Source of the DNA: Fragilaria crotonensis
Lineage: Eukaryota > Bacillariophyta > Fragilariophyceae > Fragilariales > Fragilariaceae
Assembly (NCBI GenBank): GCA_022925895.1
Contig: JAKSYS010000767.1
Location: forward strand, 1-26,654
Direction: 5' to 3'
Length of the DNA stretch: 26,654 nucleotides
Positions 8,304 to 18,480 of the stretch are shown here, piece by piece (position 1 is the first letter of the stretch; each line of letters begins with the position of its first letter). The notes under the pieces are model-generated. The model did no database searches. It saw nothing but the letters and a program-made list of their open reading frames with translations, and was not told the DNA's origin. Both the position numbers and the translations under genes were made by a program.

Positions 8304-11300
8304 ATGATGTCGTCTCGTTTAATGACTCGACGGAGCTTTGTTGCTTCGGCATCTCGAAGAAAGATTCCTGGATCTTCGTCAGAATTCTTGCGATCCTTGT
8401 CTGCCGCAGTGTCTCTTCCCTTTCATCAGACGGACGATGAAGGACACAAGGAGCGATACCTGATGGGGATTCCGTCCATGAGATACGCTCCAGGTGGACT
8501 TCTGAGCTATCATGTCTTGATGCCGTCACACTCACAGCAGTTCTCCTTCCTTTATGGGAGGAATCGCGTTGAGTTCGATTCAGACGCCGCATCCAACACT
8601 CTGCCGCCTCGTCGTCGTCTTACTGCGAGTACCACTCCTTCCGTGGACTATGTTTCAGCGAAGTCGATGAATCAACTGGGCTCGTATCAGCAGCAGAGCC
8701 CTGTGGCAACCATTAAAGATTTGACGCCCCACCTGTGCTACCAACGCTTTCTATCCAGAGCGACTCAGCGCGTATTGGCTGACCTCCAGAACCATAGGCC
8801 AACCGTTCACCATTTTTCGACAAGGACAATGAATCGTTCAATCAGTCGCGCTTATTTCTCGACTGACGCCAAAGCAAAGGATCATGGCACCACAGAGAAA
8901 GTGCCCGGCGCCGCTGAAACGAGCAGTACTTCTGCTGGCACCAGTACTGCAACCACTACCACCGCACCCAAAAAGGCTACGATCGCTCAGCAAATACAAG
9001 ACACCATTAAGCATGCCACCAAGGCAATCGTCAACTTCCTCGTCAAACTACCCGGGTGGACCTTCTTCTATTTGACCCATCCCAAAGAACTGCGCCAGGC
9101 TTTGAACAGCATGTGGGAGGCTGTCAAACACGAAGCACATCACTACTGGATGGGCACCAAGCTATTGTATGCCGATGTTCAAACTGCTGGAAAACTATTT
9201 CGTCGCACCTTGCAGGGTTCGGCCTTGACACGACGTGAACGTAAACAGTTGCTTCGCACGGTGCAAGATCTCTTTCGATTGGTTCCTTTCAGTATGTTCA
9301 TTATCATTCCGTTCATGGAATTCGCCCTACCCATTGCGTTGCGAATCTTTCCGAATATGTTGCCTTCGACCTTCCAAGACTCTTTGAAGGCTGAAGAGAA
9401 TATGAAACGTGAATTGCAGTCACGTATCGCCATGGCACAGTTCTTTCAAGAGTGAGTAGGCTTCAAAACGTTTACGTACCAGTTACCTCTAATCTGTGCT
9501 AACCGATTCCTCCCCTTTCAGGACTCTTCAAGAAATGGCAAAGGAGCAGAAAACGAATGCGGCAAATCGTCTTCAAAATGCCGTTGGGTCTGAGAAGGAA
9601 GAGACGGTCAAGCAAGAACAATCAGCAGCTGCGATGTTGGATTTTATGGCAAAAGCTCGCAGCGGGGAGATTTTGCCCGCTGACGTTATTATCCAGTTTG
9701 CCTCGCACTTCCATGATGACTTGACGTTGGATAACATGCCCCGCATGCAGCTCATCAACATGTGTCGATACATGAACATACCTCCTTATGGAGGTGACAA
9801 CTTTTTGAGATTCCAGCTTCGGCATAAGATTCGAACGCTCGTGGAAGATGATCAGCGTATCCTATGGGAAGGAATAGGGACCCTTACTAAGATGGAACTC
9901 CGTGAGGCGTGTCAAGAACGTGGAATGCGCTCTACTGGCTTGAGTAAGGATGCTTACAGACGAGCTTTGCAACAATGGTTGGATCTATCAGTCAACAAGC
10001 ATGTTCCTATCTCCTTGTTGATCATGAGTCGAAGTTTCTTTTTGAGAGATGAGATTATTTCGTCGGACGATGACGGCAGCAAGGCAGTTGCTGGACTCGC
10101 TGATGCAATTTCTGGCCTGGATCAGAACATTGTCAACGAAGTCGTCCTGCAGGTAGCAACGTCACAAGAAAAGAAGAGCGATCCGGAAATTCGTAAGATC
10201 AAACTAGAAGTGCTTGAGGCGCAGAACGAACGTATCTTGGAGGAACAACAACAACGTGAGGCTGCCAACAAGAAGAAGGAACAAAAAGAGAAGGAGAAGC
10301 ACGAGCTCGAAGGGGCAACTGCTGTGAATGTTGCTCAACCAGAAGCCACAGCGGTGCCCGCAGATGGCACTGTTGAAGAATCTGTCCAAAAGTTGGAAGA
10401 GACGAAGGACGACAGTGGAGATTTACTCTCAGCGCAAGAAATGGATGCTATCTCACACCTCATTAATCCAGATCCGGTGACGAAGGAGCGTAAAGAGCTC
10501 GAGAGAATCAAGGTTGCAATGCTTGGCGCTAGCTCAGAGGAAGAACGACAAGAGCTGGAGAAATCAAAGGCATCCGTTCTGGATGCTATAAGTCAAGATG
10601 CTCCCGTGACAGTGGAAGGGGAGAAGGTATATGTTGACCAAGCCATGCCGATATCAGGCACGGATATCACGACAGCAGGCGCTGACGCTGTACCTGTCGA
10701 TGACGGGACTTTGTCAACGTCGACAGTGACACACGAAACTGCTGCCACCTCTACAACAACGGTTGAACAGGAGCCAGTTTTGAATGAAATCGCACCTCCA
10801 AGGGAAGCCGCCGATGTGGGAGATGCACTTTTGGACAGGACGTACGTCAGTTTGAAGGCGAGGGTAGCGAGAATGGTTAACCAGATCGAGTCCCAGCTCG
10901 ACAGTGTTGAGGAGAAAATCGGAGACAAACTTCATTTTTTGGATAAGGATGGCGATGGCATTCTCAACCTAGAAGAGATGGCAGATGCACTTCAGCGCGT
11001 GTTGAAACGCACTCTTTCACACGAGGAGGCAATGGCGATTGCAGCATTGATGGTAAGTGCGGTGTGGTTTTCGAGTTCGAGTTTGTCTTGTCGTCGTCGT
11101 CTCACGAAATGTCTGGCTCCGTCAGGACGAAAACAAGGATGGACTATTCACCGTCGATGAATTCAAGAAATGGATCGAGACGAGCAAGATGTAAGTAAAT
11201 CCTTTGACACTCTCGTTAACCGAATCTGGAATTCCTCAATCTCTGTTCCTCTGAGTAGCGTCCAATTAGTGAAGCAGGGTCAAGACGGAGACTTGGACCG

Positions 11301-11361
11301 CCTTCTTATTAAACACACGGAGAGTCAAAAGGAGGACCCGCCAACAACCACTAATTCTTGA
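8304..11361 (+). CDS. LETM1: LETM1-family mitochondrial inner-membrane cation/proton exchanger with paired EF-hands
   Basis: There are four exons: 8304-9451, 9522-11052, 11126-11190 and 11259-11361. They are joined by GT-AG introns of 70, 73 and 68 bp and sum to exactly 949 codons (948 residues). The N terminus is rich in Arg and Ser, like a mitochondrial presequence. The LETM1 core includes YWMGTKLLYADVQTAGKLF, SALTRRERKQLLRT and one membrane helix at about 326-346 (VPFSMFIIIPFMEFALPIAL). Next come the soluble ribosome-binding-like domain (LINMCRYMNIPPYGGDNFLR, TKMELREACQERGMRSTGLS), a charged coiled-coil linker, and two EF-hand loops at 857-868 (DKDGDGILNLEE) and 894-905 (DENKDGLFTVDE). LETM1 proteins mediate K+/H+ or Ca2+/H+ exchange. 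The start is the first of two adjacent ATGs. Confidence 0.92.
9452..9521 (+). other. LETM1 intron 1
   Basis: The 70-bp intron has donor GTGAGT and acceptor TTTCAG, with pyrimidine-rich CCCCTTTCAG. It splits a GAG codon and restores the LETM1 reading frame (MAQFFQE to TLQEM). Confidence 0.9.
11053..11125 (+). other. LETM1 intron 2, between the EF-hands
   Basis: The 73-bp intron has donor GTAAGT and acceptor CGTCAG, phase 0. Splicing places the Asp that starts the second EF-hand loop directly after IAALM. Reading through would miss that EF-hand. Confidence 0.9.
11191..11258 (+). other. LETM1 intron 3
   Basis: The 68-bp intron has donor GTAAGT and acceptor GAGTAG. It splits an ATC codon and joins WIETSK to IVQLVKQGQDGD, then a stop at 11361. 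Without splicing the frame ends at once at TAA (ATG TAA). Confidence 0.85.
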
Positions 11362-11835
11362 TAGACTTGATAGCAGATTGAAATTATTCTGGACCCACAT
11401 TCATGTTGTAGTGTAAGCTGCCTCCAACTTTTAATTAGATCAATGTTGAATTAGGAGGTGTCAGCGCTTATCGATACCTACAGCCTGCTTCTGAAGCACA
11501 TCGTAAACCCTGCGGTCACCCTATTGAATGACGCTGGTCTGAGATACTCCGTACGCAAGCATCAACGACGAACCTTCCGGAAGGAGATGTCACAGGGTCA
11601 CACGGTTGGAGATGGGAAAGGATGGCGTCTTCAATCTGAATAAAATGCCATTAAGGGAAGGTTCGACCGACCACCGGTCGGGACGAGCATTGTCCTTGAA
11701 CAGCGATCTTGTCGTCGCAAAACTGCGTTGCCCTCGCCTAAGCTGAAACCACCAGAGGAGCCGCGTCGCTCATTTGATACCCAGATTTCATAAGTACGCC
11801 CCTCAAAGCCCAATAAGAATAAAATCGGAACCACT
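11362..11835. other. Intergenic between convergent genes
   Basis: This stretch holds the 3' ends of two convergent genes. A minus-strand open frame at 11631-11897 continues past the stop of the upstream gene in another frame (KLLEEKMERNEVV). It could be an alternative last exon of that gene, but no splice pair was found. No terminator or repeat was recognised. Confidence 0.5.
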
Positions 11836-14800
11836 TCATTGCGTTCCATCTTTTCTTCCAGCAACTTCATAGTTGACGAAATCAGTGATAGCAGCATCGA
11901 GAACGTAGAGATGAAGGACCAGACCTGAGCTCGTTGGCTGCGTCATGACAGCACAAGCCTTCGACCAGCCTGCACTACCAGATCTCCACCAAAGTGGGAG
12001 CTTGCCTTTGTCAACGCTGCCCAGAAAGATAACCAACGCTTGAGCTAGTTGCCTTGGGCTTGCGCATTCCTTCACAAATAAGCACCAATCCTGATGCCGA
12101 CCGTCGTGCCAAAGTATTCCACCACGCTGTGAGCAGCCTCCTCCTGCTTGGAGACGCAACGTTGTTGGCAAGTTATTGGCGATATGCACAAGTAATGTCT
12201 TTGACATCGCGAGCAAAGACGAAGGTCCGGAGAAAGTCACAGAACAGTGTTGGTCACACAGAAGCGAACTCGCCAAGGAGCAACCTAAAGAAGCTCCAGC
12301 AAAGTATTCTGTTGAATCTCCACAACAAAGCTTGCATGGGACATATCGCTGCTGCTGCGAGCGGACGACGCCATCAAAGCACCCGTCAAGACATTCGTGG
12401 ACCGGGTCCACGTTGTCAGCAACCTTGACGGTGGAACACGAATTCTTCGACTGTGGAGAGGCAGATTTTGTAGATTTGTTATCATCCAGAATTTGAGGCC
12501 CGACTTGACGCTCACGCCAGGCTTTGGCGATGCATTCCTCTTCTGACCCGGCTTCCGCCACGAATAGAGACGAAAGTGGTAATGCCTGTGTCGAAGGAGC
12601 CTCCAGCAAACCATGATTCGACACAAAAATGACGTCAACTGGAACTAAGGACTTTTGACCCAGCTCTTTCTTCTCCAGATCTACGAATCCAACAATCATC
12701 GCATCATCTGATTCTACTCCTTTACTTCTCGTCTGCACCGTCGCTGTTACCACTTGCCTCTTCCACTCACTCCGCGGCAAGTCTCCAAGTCGCGGGCGAG
12801 AGTGATTCTCTGGCCCACCTCCCCGAATTCTCTCTGTGTAATCAACGAAAGTAGTCCCTGATCCCCCAACCGGAGTACTAGTTTCGTGTCCATACCATGC
12901 CCTGTTATACGATTGGTCAACAGTTTGAACCACACCTCGACGATCTGGGAGTTGGGCGACATACTCAGTGGGTGCATGCTGTCCAGAAAGTGGACGGGCA
13001 TTTCCCTGGGCTAGGCCGCCGTCCCCTCCAGTGGCATGACCATTCACTATCGGTGACGTAGGTGGAAGACTGTCCGAATGCCCTGGAGGTGTGAATTCAG
13101 GACAACGCGGGTGTCCTTCCCACGCAGAAGGTCGTACGAAGTCTGCCTGCTGTGGAGAGGATGCGCTGGGATGGCGTTGCGAGGACTGGCCGTGTTGTCG
13201 GTCGTGTTGAGACATCGCGAAAGCCTGTGCGAAACGCTCTCGCGCAGAAGATTGCTTTCTGGGGTCGTCTCTACGATGACGTCTAGATCGACCTGGAGGA
13301 TGGGACAGGTGCTGCCGCTTATAATTCTCAAGTAGGTCCCCTTGGCTGCTGTTATCTCGTTCCGAATCAGAAGGGCCGAGCCACTTAGCAACGATATTAT
13401 CGATGTTGAGTGGCTGATGAGGTGTCCTGTATACATAGTCTAGTTCCCTACCGATGACTGGTCCTCGCTCGCTTAAGGATCGCTCATAATCGAGACTGAA
13501 GACAAGGCCTAAGGCTTCAGGCGGAAGCGTTGGAATGAGTCGTTTATCCATGTTCTGGATGATGCGAACCTGCAAGTCGGCATGTGGCCATCGGTACCGT
13601 GGACACAGCAGTCTTCGTGCTAGAATGGGAAATCCGCTTCTGAGAGTTGCAGCGACAACAGCGGACTCGATTAGGGTCAAAAAAGTGGGAGGTGGCCCTG
13701 CTCTTGCGACATCATCCAGACACAACGCCCTCTGCAAAGGGTTGGGTAGGGGGCGGTGATTTTCCGCTCGTCCAGTGCCTCGTTCTAGGGGCAACGCTAA
13801 CACAGACTGACTCGTCAGACCAAGAGACTCCTGAATGCATGTGTTGCTCTGCAGAGAATCGTCGACACCGTGAAGACTCTCCCCCACGGAATCGCATACT
13901 GCATCTCTCGAATATGTCCTAGTACTGTGGTTTCCGCATGGTGGACACACGTCAGGTGCCCCCGCGGGTACGACGATATCAATTGCAAACATGTTGTCAT
14001 CAGCTATGTCTTGATGTGTGGGAGATCTTGTCCCTTCCATGATGAAACAGTCAGATTGGTTGTCCGTCGTATCCGCCCTGTCGTCAGGGCTGTGGAGTAT
14101 CGCTATGTCGTAATTTTCGTGATGGTCCGCGGAAGGTATAGATACCTCATCTCCCTCACACGATGTCAACAACTTATTGATCAGATCTGAATTGGAAGCA
14201 AATGTGGACTTAATGAGGGCAGCGTACGTGCAAGGAAATTGGCCCTTTTAGTCCGCAATCCTGGAAAAGCACTGATGTTGCTCATCATTGCCCATTCTTG
14301 TTCGTCGAATGAGACAGCACGCCAGAATCGCGACCTGTCTTCCCTTTCCACAGAATCTGTCATCTGATTCTCTAAGCATTGCATATCTTCCCGGCCAGGA
14401 TCATCTCTAATCGATGCCTTCGTCGCAACAGCAATCTCAATCGATCGATCGATTGCCTTGCTTTGAGCGAGTCGCCGAAGGAGTTGGCGCGGGGTCAAAC
14501 AAACAACACCAGGAAGGTCACTTACGCTCATCCTCGCCCATTCTCGAGACGCGTGTGCCTTTGGAGATGGCACGTGTGGACGCATCTTCAAGCAAGCTTG
14601 GAGATACGTAAGCTGTCGTAAACAGATCACTGGCAAAAGATAGAAGATACCATCGTGACGATCATTTTGAACGAAATCAGCACCTTTAACGAAACTTCCA
14701 GGCTTCAGCTTAACGAAGTACGAAGGCATGTATGATGCGACAATGAACGGGGTTGGTTTATCACCCTTACGAATCAACGGTTGCTCCAGCAACATCGCCG

Positions 14801-15986
14801 GAATATCAAGGACACGATCGCCCGGTAGAATAAGCAACACGGACCCAACAAGTGACGCGTACTGACTATAGAGAGCCACCCTTTCTTCAGTCGGTCGCGA
14901 ATGCTCGGTTTGTCTCGCAGCAACCAAAGTTTCTTGACTCGGACTTAAGTCGTGGGCTTCAGCGGGAATATCGAAGGATACATCCGGAATACTGCCGCTT
15001 TCTATCCCCTCAACAATATACTTTTGCGTGAAGAAGACTTGGTTCACGATTGCCCATTCCACCAAATTGTCCATCAGAATGGAATCCTTGAGGGACGCGA
15101 TATGGGTTTTCGAATCATTCCCAGCATACGTCGCGGTATACTCTTCGTCGTTGTCATTATCATCTTCACGTCGGCGAGTAACTAACCGTTTCCCTGATTT
15201 GCCATCATATGCCACTACGACTTCCTCGCGATGTTGTCTGACCTTTTCAATTGTGAATAGCTGCGTCAAGAGTCGCCATGCACCGGTATTCCGTTGGGCT
15301 CGAACCCACAGGGCAACCAAATCGGCAGCAGTTAGTGCTTTTTCATAAGTGCTGTCGCTTCTTTTGAGCGTGACGACAGTGGAAGCATTTGCAAAAGATT
15401 GGTTCGCCTTGAGGATGGCCTCAGGTGTTTCCAACATCGATACCATGTTGCTCAGGCGGAAGTATTCTTGCCACGTCCACCGGTTCGGCGGGAGCATCAA
15501 AGTGTTTGAAGTCGGCTGCGATTCATTGTCCCGACGACGTTTCCGTGAACACGAAACTCCTTCTGTCGGAAACTGTAGTCCTAATGATTCCGCGCTTGGA
15601 AAATTCAATAATGGTGCCGCGCCACCTGTTTCGCTATCTGAAGTAGGCATGAACATCGATCGCGCCAAGTCCTTCGTCATCCATACCTCAAATCGCTTTA
15701 GCATGCGATGAATGAGTTTCACATCTCGTGAGGTGTTTCTCGATTGCTTCTCCCTTTCTTGTAAACGTTCCTTGAGGTCCAGATCTCTAGCATTAGCACC
15801 ATTTCTCAACGACAACAAATACCGCGCGCAAGTCGTGTCATCTAAGAGCTCCTGATATTCTATCGCATTTTGAACTTCTCTCGCAGAAATGATCCTCCCC
15901 AAGACCTCATCATCGGCATGAAAATAGTCCTGAAACGAACTAAGGAATTGTGCGACCTCATCGAGATCTCGATCGTTCTCGCTCAT
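11836..15986 (-). CDS. Large unrecognised protein, two exons joined by a 41-bp intron
   Basis: Exon 1 (15986-14228) encodes 586 residues and exon 2 (14186-11836) about 783. The first frame stops at 14181. The second starts nine bases later with no ATG at its N terminus; its first ATG is 44 residues in. Splicing GTACGC..ATTCAG at 14227-14187 joins them in phase, giving 1,369 residues. The first half is mostly helical, with TWQEYFRLSNMV and DLVALWVRAQRNTGAWRLL. The second half has a low-complexity middle rich in Arg, Ser, Gln and Pro, then a C-terminal globular part with LCCGDSTEYF, WCLFVKECASPRQLAQALVI and LVLHLYVLDAAITDFV. I recognise no family. The C terminus faintly recalls chromatin-remodeller accessory subunits, which is speculation. 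If the intron is wrong, these are two genes. Confidence 0.7.
14187..14227 (-). other. Candidate 41-bp intron
   Basis: On the minus strand it reads GTACGC at the donor and TTCCAATTCAG at the acceptor. It follows the first base of a codon and restores one frame across two long ORFs. It is shorter than every confident intron in the window (61-107 bp, plus one of 386 bp), so cDNA support is needed. Confidence 0.55.
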
Positions 15987-16605
15987 TTCTTGAACAGCTC
16001 CCTTTCAACCATGTGGTGTGGTTATGAGTTGTGCTGGTAATATGATAGGTCATAGTGTTAATCCCGTGGGCTGTGGTTTGGAGTTTGGAATGTACGATAT
16101 TCTACCTGAAAAACGCTCAATGTCACAAAAGAAGTGCTTGTACTGCATATATCATAGGACAGATGACTTCTACAGAAAAATGCTACGAGGTATTACAGGT
16201 GCAGTAGTACGCTACACTCTAATACTAGTGACAGTACGACTAATAGAGCTAGTATCATAGTACTCCTACTCCAGAAGACCCAAGACAGCAAGGACAATAT
16301 GCATACCTACGCTAACTCCTGTCTAGTAGGACAGTGGACTGACTAAAACTCTGAAAAAACACCAATTACTTACCTCCGGGAAGTACAACGTCATGCAATT
16401 CAAAACCGACGTCGAACATGAGATGTCCCATGCACTCCAGTAGATTGTACTCGGAGTACTCCAGTACTCCAGAGCACATTCCATGTTATATGCATAGGCG
16501 TAAAACGTATGGTTAACATTTGAAGAAAAACCAAAAAACACCTTTATCACCATTAGGTGAGTAAATAAAGCGCTCATTGGTAGAAACCTGCCTGCCGGAG
16601 CCCGG
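15987..16605. other. Gene-free stretch upstream of the large minus-strand gene
   Basis: The first part is the probable promoter of the gene that starts at 15986 on minus. The dyad GTACTCGGAGTAC occurs at 16447-16459, followed by CCAGTACTCCAG. This is the same motif family as the Harbinger minisatellite. No credible ORF, RNA or element end was seen. Confidence 0.5.
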
Positions 16606-16758
16606 TCCGATTGGAATGCAACGAAATGATGTTAATCCGTAACGAGCATGCTCTCCTTAACTGTCTTACGCGAGTATGTATCACCGTATGTAGGTGGAAG
16701 GTGAAGGGTTCAGTACATTGACGTAATGCTTGACCTGAATTGTTACGTCCTAATCGGA
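16606..16758. mobile_element. Second, diverged copy of the 153-312 MITE family
   Basis: The ends are TCCGATTGGAATGCAACGAA and, inverted at the other end, TCCGATTAGGACGTAACAA. Read on minus, it shares with the first copy the order: end repeat, a TGACGTMA-like site, TGTACTGA..CCTTCAC, TACGGT.ATA, GAGAGCATGCT, end repeat. It has no coding capacity. It is older than the first copy, since its own termini no longer match perfectly. Confidence 0.65.
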
Positions 16759-17592
16759 TCTAGCGGTGCACGGTGCACCCCGATCATACAAGTACTGGAG
16801 AGCCTGTGAACTGTACTGGACATATTGGAGTACAGAACACAGTACACCAAGAGCTAGGTACAACCATGGACAGCGAAAAAGTCTTCGTCGGGGTACTACA
16901 TGTAGTAGAGTAGTTGTGCACGGCTAGCCATTCGAGTTAATGGCATATCTCTCAAACTGAGGTGGGTGAGGCTGTGGGTTTAAGTACTGCAGATATGTTG
17001 AAAACCATAGTATCTGGGTCCAGTCCTCCTTGTCGTGAGCACCGCAGCATATGAAATAGATCTGGATTTTTTGTGCAACCGCGACACAGCCACAATAATG
17101 GAAGAAGCTGTTTATTCAATCAACTAAGTAAGGTGAGGGAAGTGAATGTTGCTTTGGATATCTAGATTTGCTGATCCTGATGTTGCTGGTTGCCACTTGA
17201 GTCCTTGCCTGGGGTACTACACTTTGAGATACATTGTAAACCAATGTGGATCGACAGCATTCACATGTGCTAGACACGTGAACTGTCTCCAACAATGCGA
17301 CAAAGTTAAGCGAACTACTCCAAGGATGGCGGAATAGTCTAATTTGCCTTTTTAACTTTTGGTAATCTCCTTGACCTTGACAGATAAAAAGAACGTTATG
17401 GCAATGCGCGAATATGGTCTGCAAGCTGGTGACACAAACATGAACAGCAGAATCTGAGGATATGCTCTGTTTCTTGGCATTCGTACCTGCCCGATGCAGG
17501 TGCTCCTACGGCATGCCAATGTGGATTCGGGGCTCCATCGCCAAGGACGCTCCGCGTTAGCTCACATCCCATGAGTGAAGTGAGCGCTGGCT
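16759..17592. other. Gene-free stretch
   Basis: A 15-bp near-palindrome GGTGCACGGTGCACC lies at 16765-16779, directly beyond the MITE. The rest has no convincing gene or repeat; short open frames at 17116-17424 lack motifs. The last bases are the 3' flank of the minus-strand gene that ends at 17593. Confidence 0.5.
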
Positions 17593-18231
17593 TCAGATTT
17601 CCGGTCGCTCGTACTGAGAAACTCCCGTATCCTCATTATAATAGTAGCTCTCGCCCGATCCTATATTCGTCACAACGGCCCATGGCGTGGCCTTCCCGGA
17701 TGGCTTGGAGGTTTGTGTCGCCTCATTCTTGAATGGCAACACCGGAATCAAATTGGAAGCGATTCGCACTTTCGCAACGCCGGGTTCGACCGCTCCGACA
17801 TCTACATCGAGGTGGGTATTGATCAACCCCTTGACATCAAACTCCAAGTGACCGCCGCCGACGAACGCTTTGATGGCAGAAATCTTATCAGCAGGACTCT
17901 TGATCACCACCGAGGGTTTGCCCCCAATTGTGCCGTCAGGGACCTTGGTGTAAGTGCCCGAGAGAAGACTACCAATTATAGGTAAGTCGCCGATCTGGAC
18001 AGAAATTGTTGCAGGTGGAAGGCTCTCGAGGGATATTTGGGCCGCATCCTTCGATGAGGCAAATGCCGGTTCGGTGATGGAGAACAACAGGGCCATCGCA
18101 ACAACGGCGGCAGTTGAAGCAAACTTCGGAGGGGAAACCGACGGAAGCTTGTAGTTGTTAGCCGATGGCTTTGGGGCGGAATAGGCACTGGCTACCGCCA
18201 CCACGCAAGCAAAACGCAAGAAACGCGCCAT
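17593..18231 (-). CDS. Predicted thylakoid-lumen protein with a C-terminal WW-like motif
   Basis: The 212-residue protein has a tripartite N terminus typical of complex plastids. An ER signal peptide ends at about residue 16 in ASA-YSAP, a variant of the ASAFAP motif with Tyr at the key position. A transit region to about 37 follows. A second hydrophobic segment at 38-58 (AAVVAMALLFSITEPAFA) looks like a lumenal transfer peptide cleaved after AFA. The mature part has repeated Gly/Val-rich amphipathic strands (LEFDVKGLINTHLDVDVGAV) and no membrane helix. The last 34 residues contain a WW-type pattern: Trp184, YYYN at 197-200, Thr203, Tyr207 in place of the second Trp, and Pro210. WW domains bind proline-rich ligands. 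I do not recognise the core family. It is divergent from the antenna gene at 18481. Confidence 0.85.
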   Translation of the reverse strand: MARFLRFACVVAVASAYSAPKPSANNYKLPSVSPPKFASTAAVVAMALLFSITEPAFASSKDAAQISLESLPPATISVQIGDLPIIGSLLSGTYTKVPDGTIGGKPSVVIKSPADKISAIKAFVGGGHLEFDVKGLINTHLDVDVGAVEPGVAKVRIASNLIPVLPFKNEATQTSKPSGKATPWAVVTNIGSGESYYYNEDTGVSQYERPEI

Positions 18232-18480
18232 GTCGGTAAAAGCTTGAGGCGAAAGAACAAAAAGATAGAGTTGTGGACTGAAGTTGAAAGGATTCGATTC
18301 CCAACACCGAAAAATTTCGCTGTAAACGGACGACGTACACGAAAGATCGGCTCACGTCATTTTTCCACAGCATAGTTCAACCTTCAACTCTCCCTGAAAG
18401 GACTGTAAAAGGAACCCGTAAATGCCTTGCCTTCACCGTTCTCAACTTTAAGCTGCTGCACAAAAGGTTAGATAGACAAC
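18232..18480. promoter_or_regulatory. Shared divergent promoter of two plastid-protein genes
   Basis: This 249-bp gap separates the start codons of the lumenal WW-like gene (minus) and the antenna gene (plus). An ACGTCA element (TGACGT on minus) lies at 18354-18359 in CTCACGTCAT. TGACGT cores are known CO2/cAMP-responsive bZIP sites in diatom promoters; a role here is inferred. No TATA box was recognised. The arrangement suggests co-expression. Confidence 0.6.

Noticed and set aside
14181..15986. Two independent adjacent minus-strand genes
   Set aside because: The second frame begins nine bases after the first stop without an ATG, and a short intron joins them in phase; one gene is the simpler reading, though not proven.
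16765..16779. GGTGCACGGTGCACC near-palindrome beside the MITE
   Set aside because: It is short, single and in gene-free DNA, and no role can be supported.
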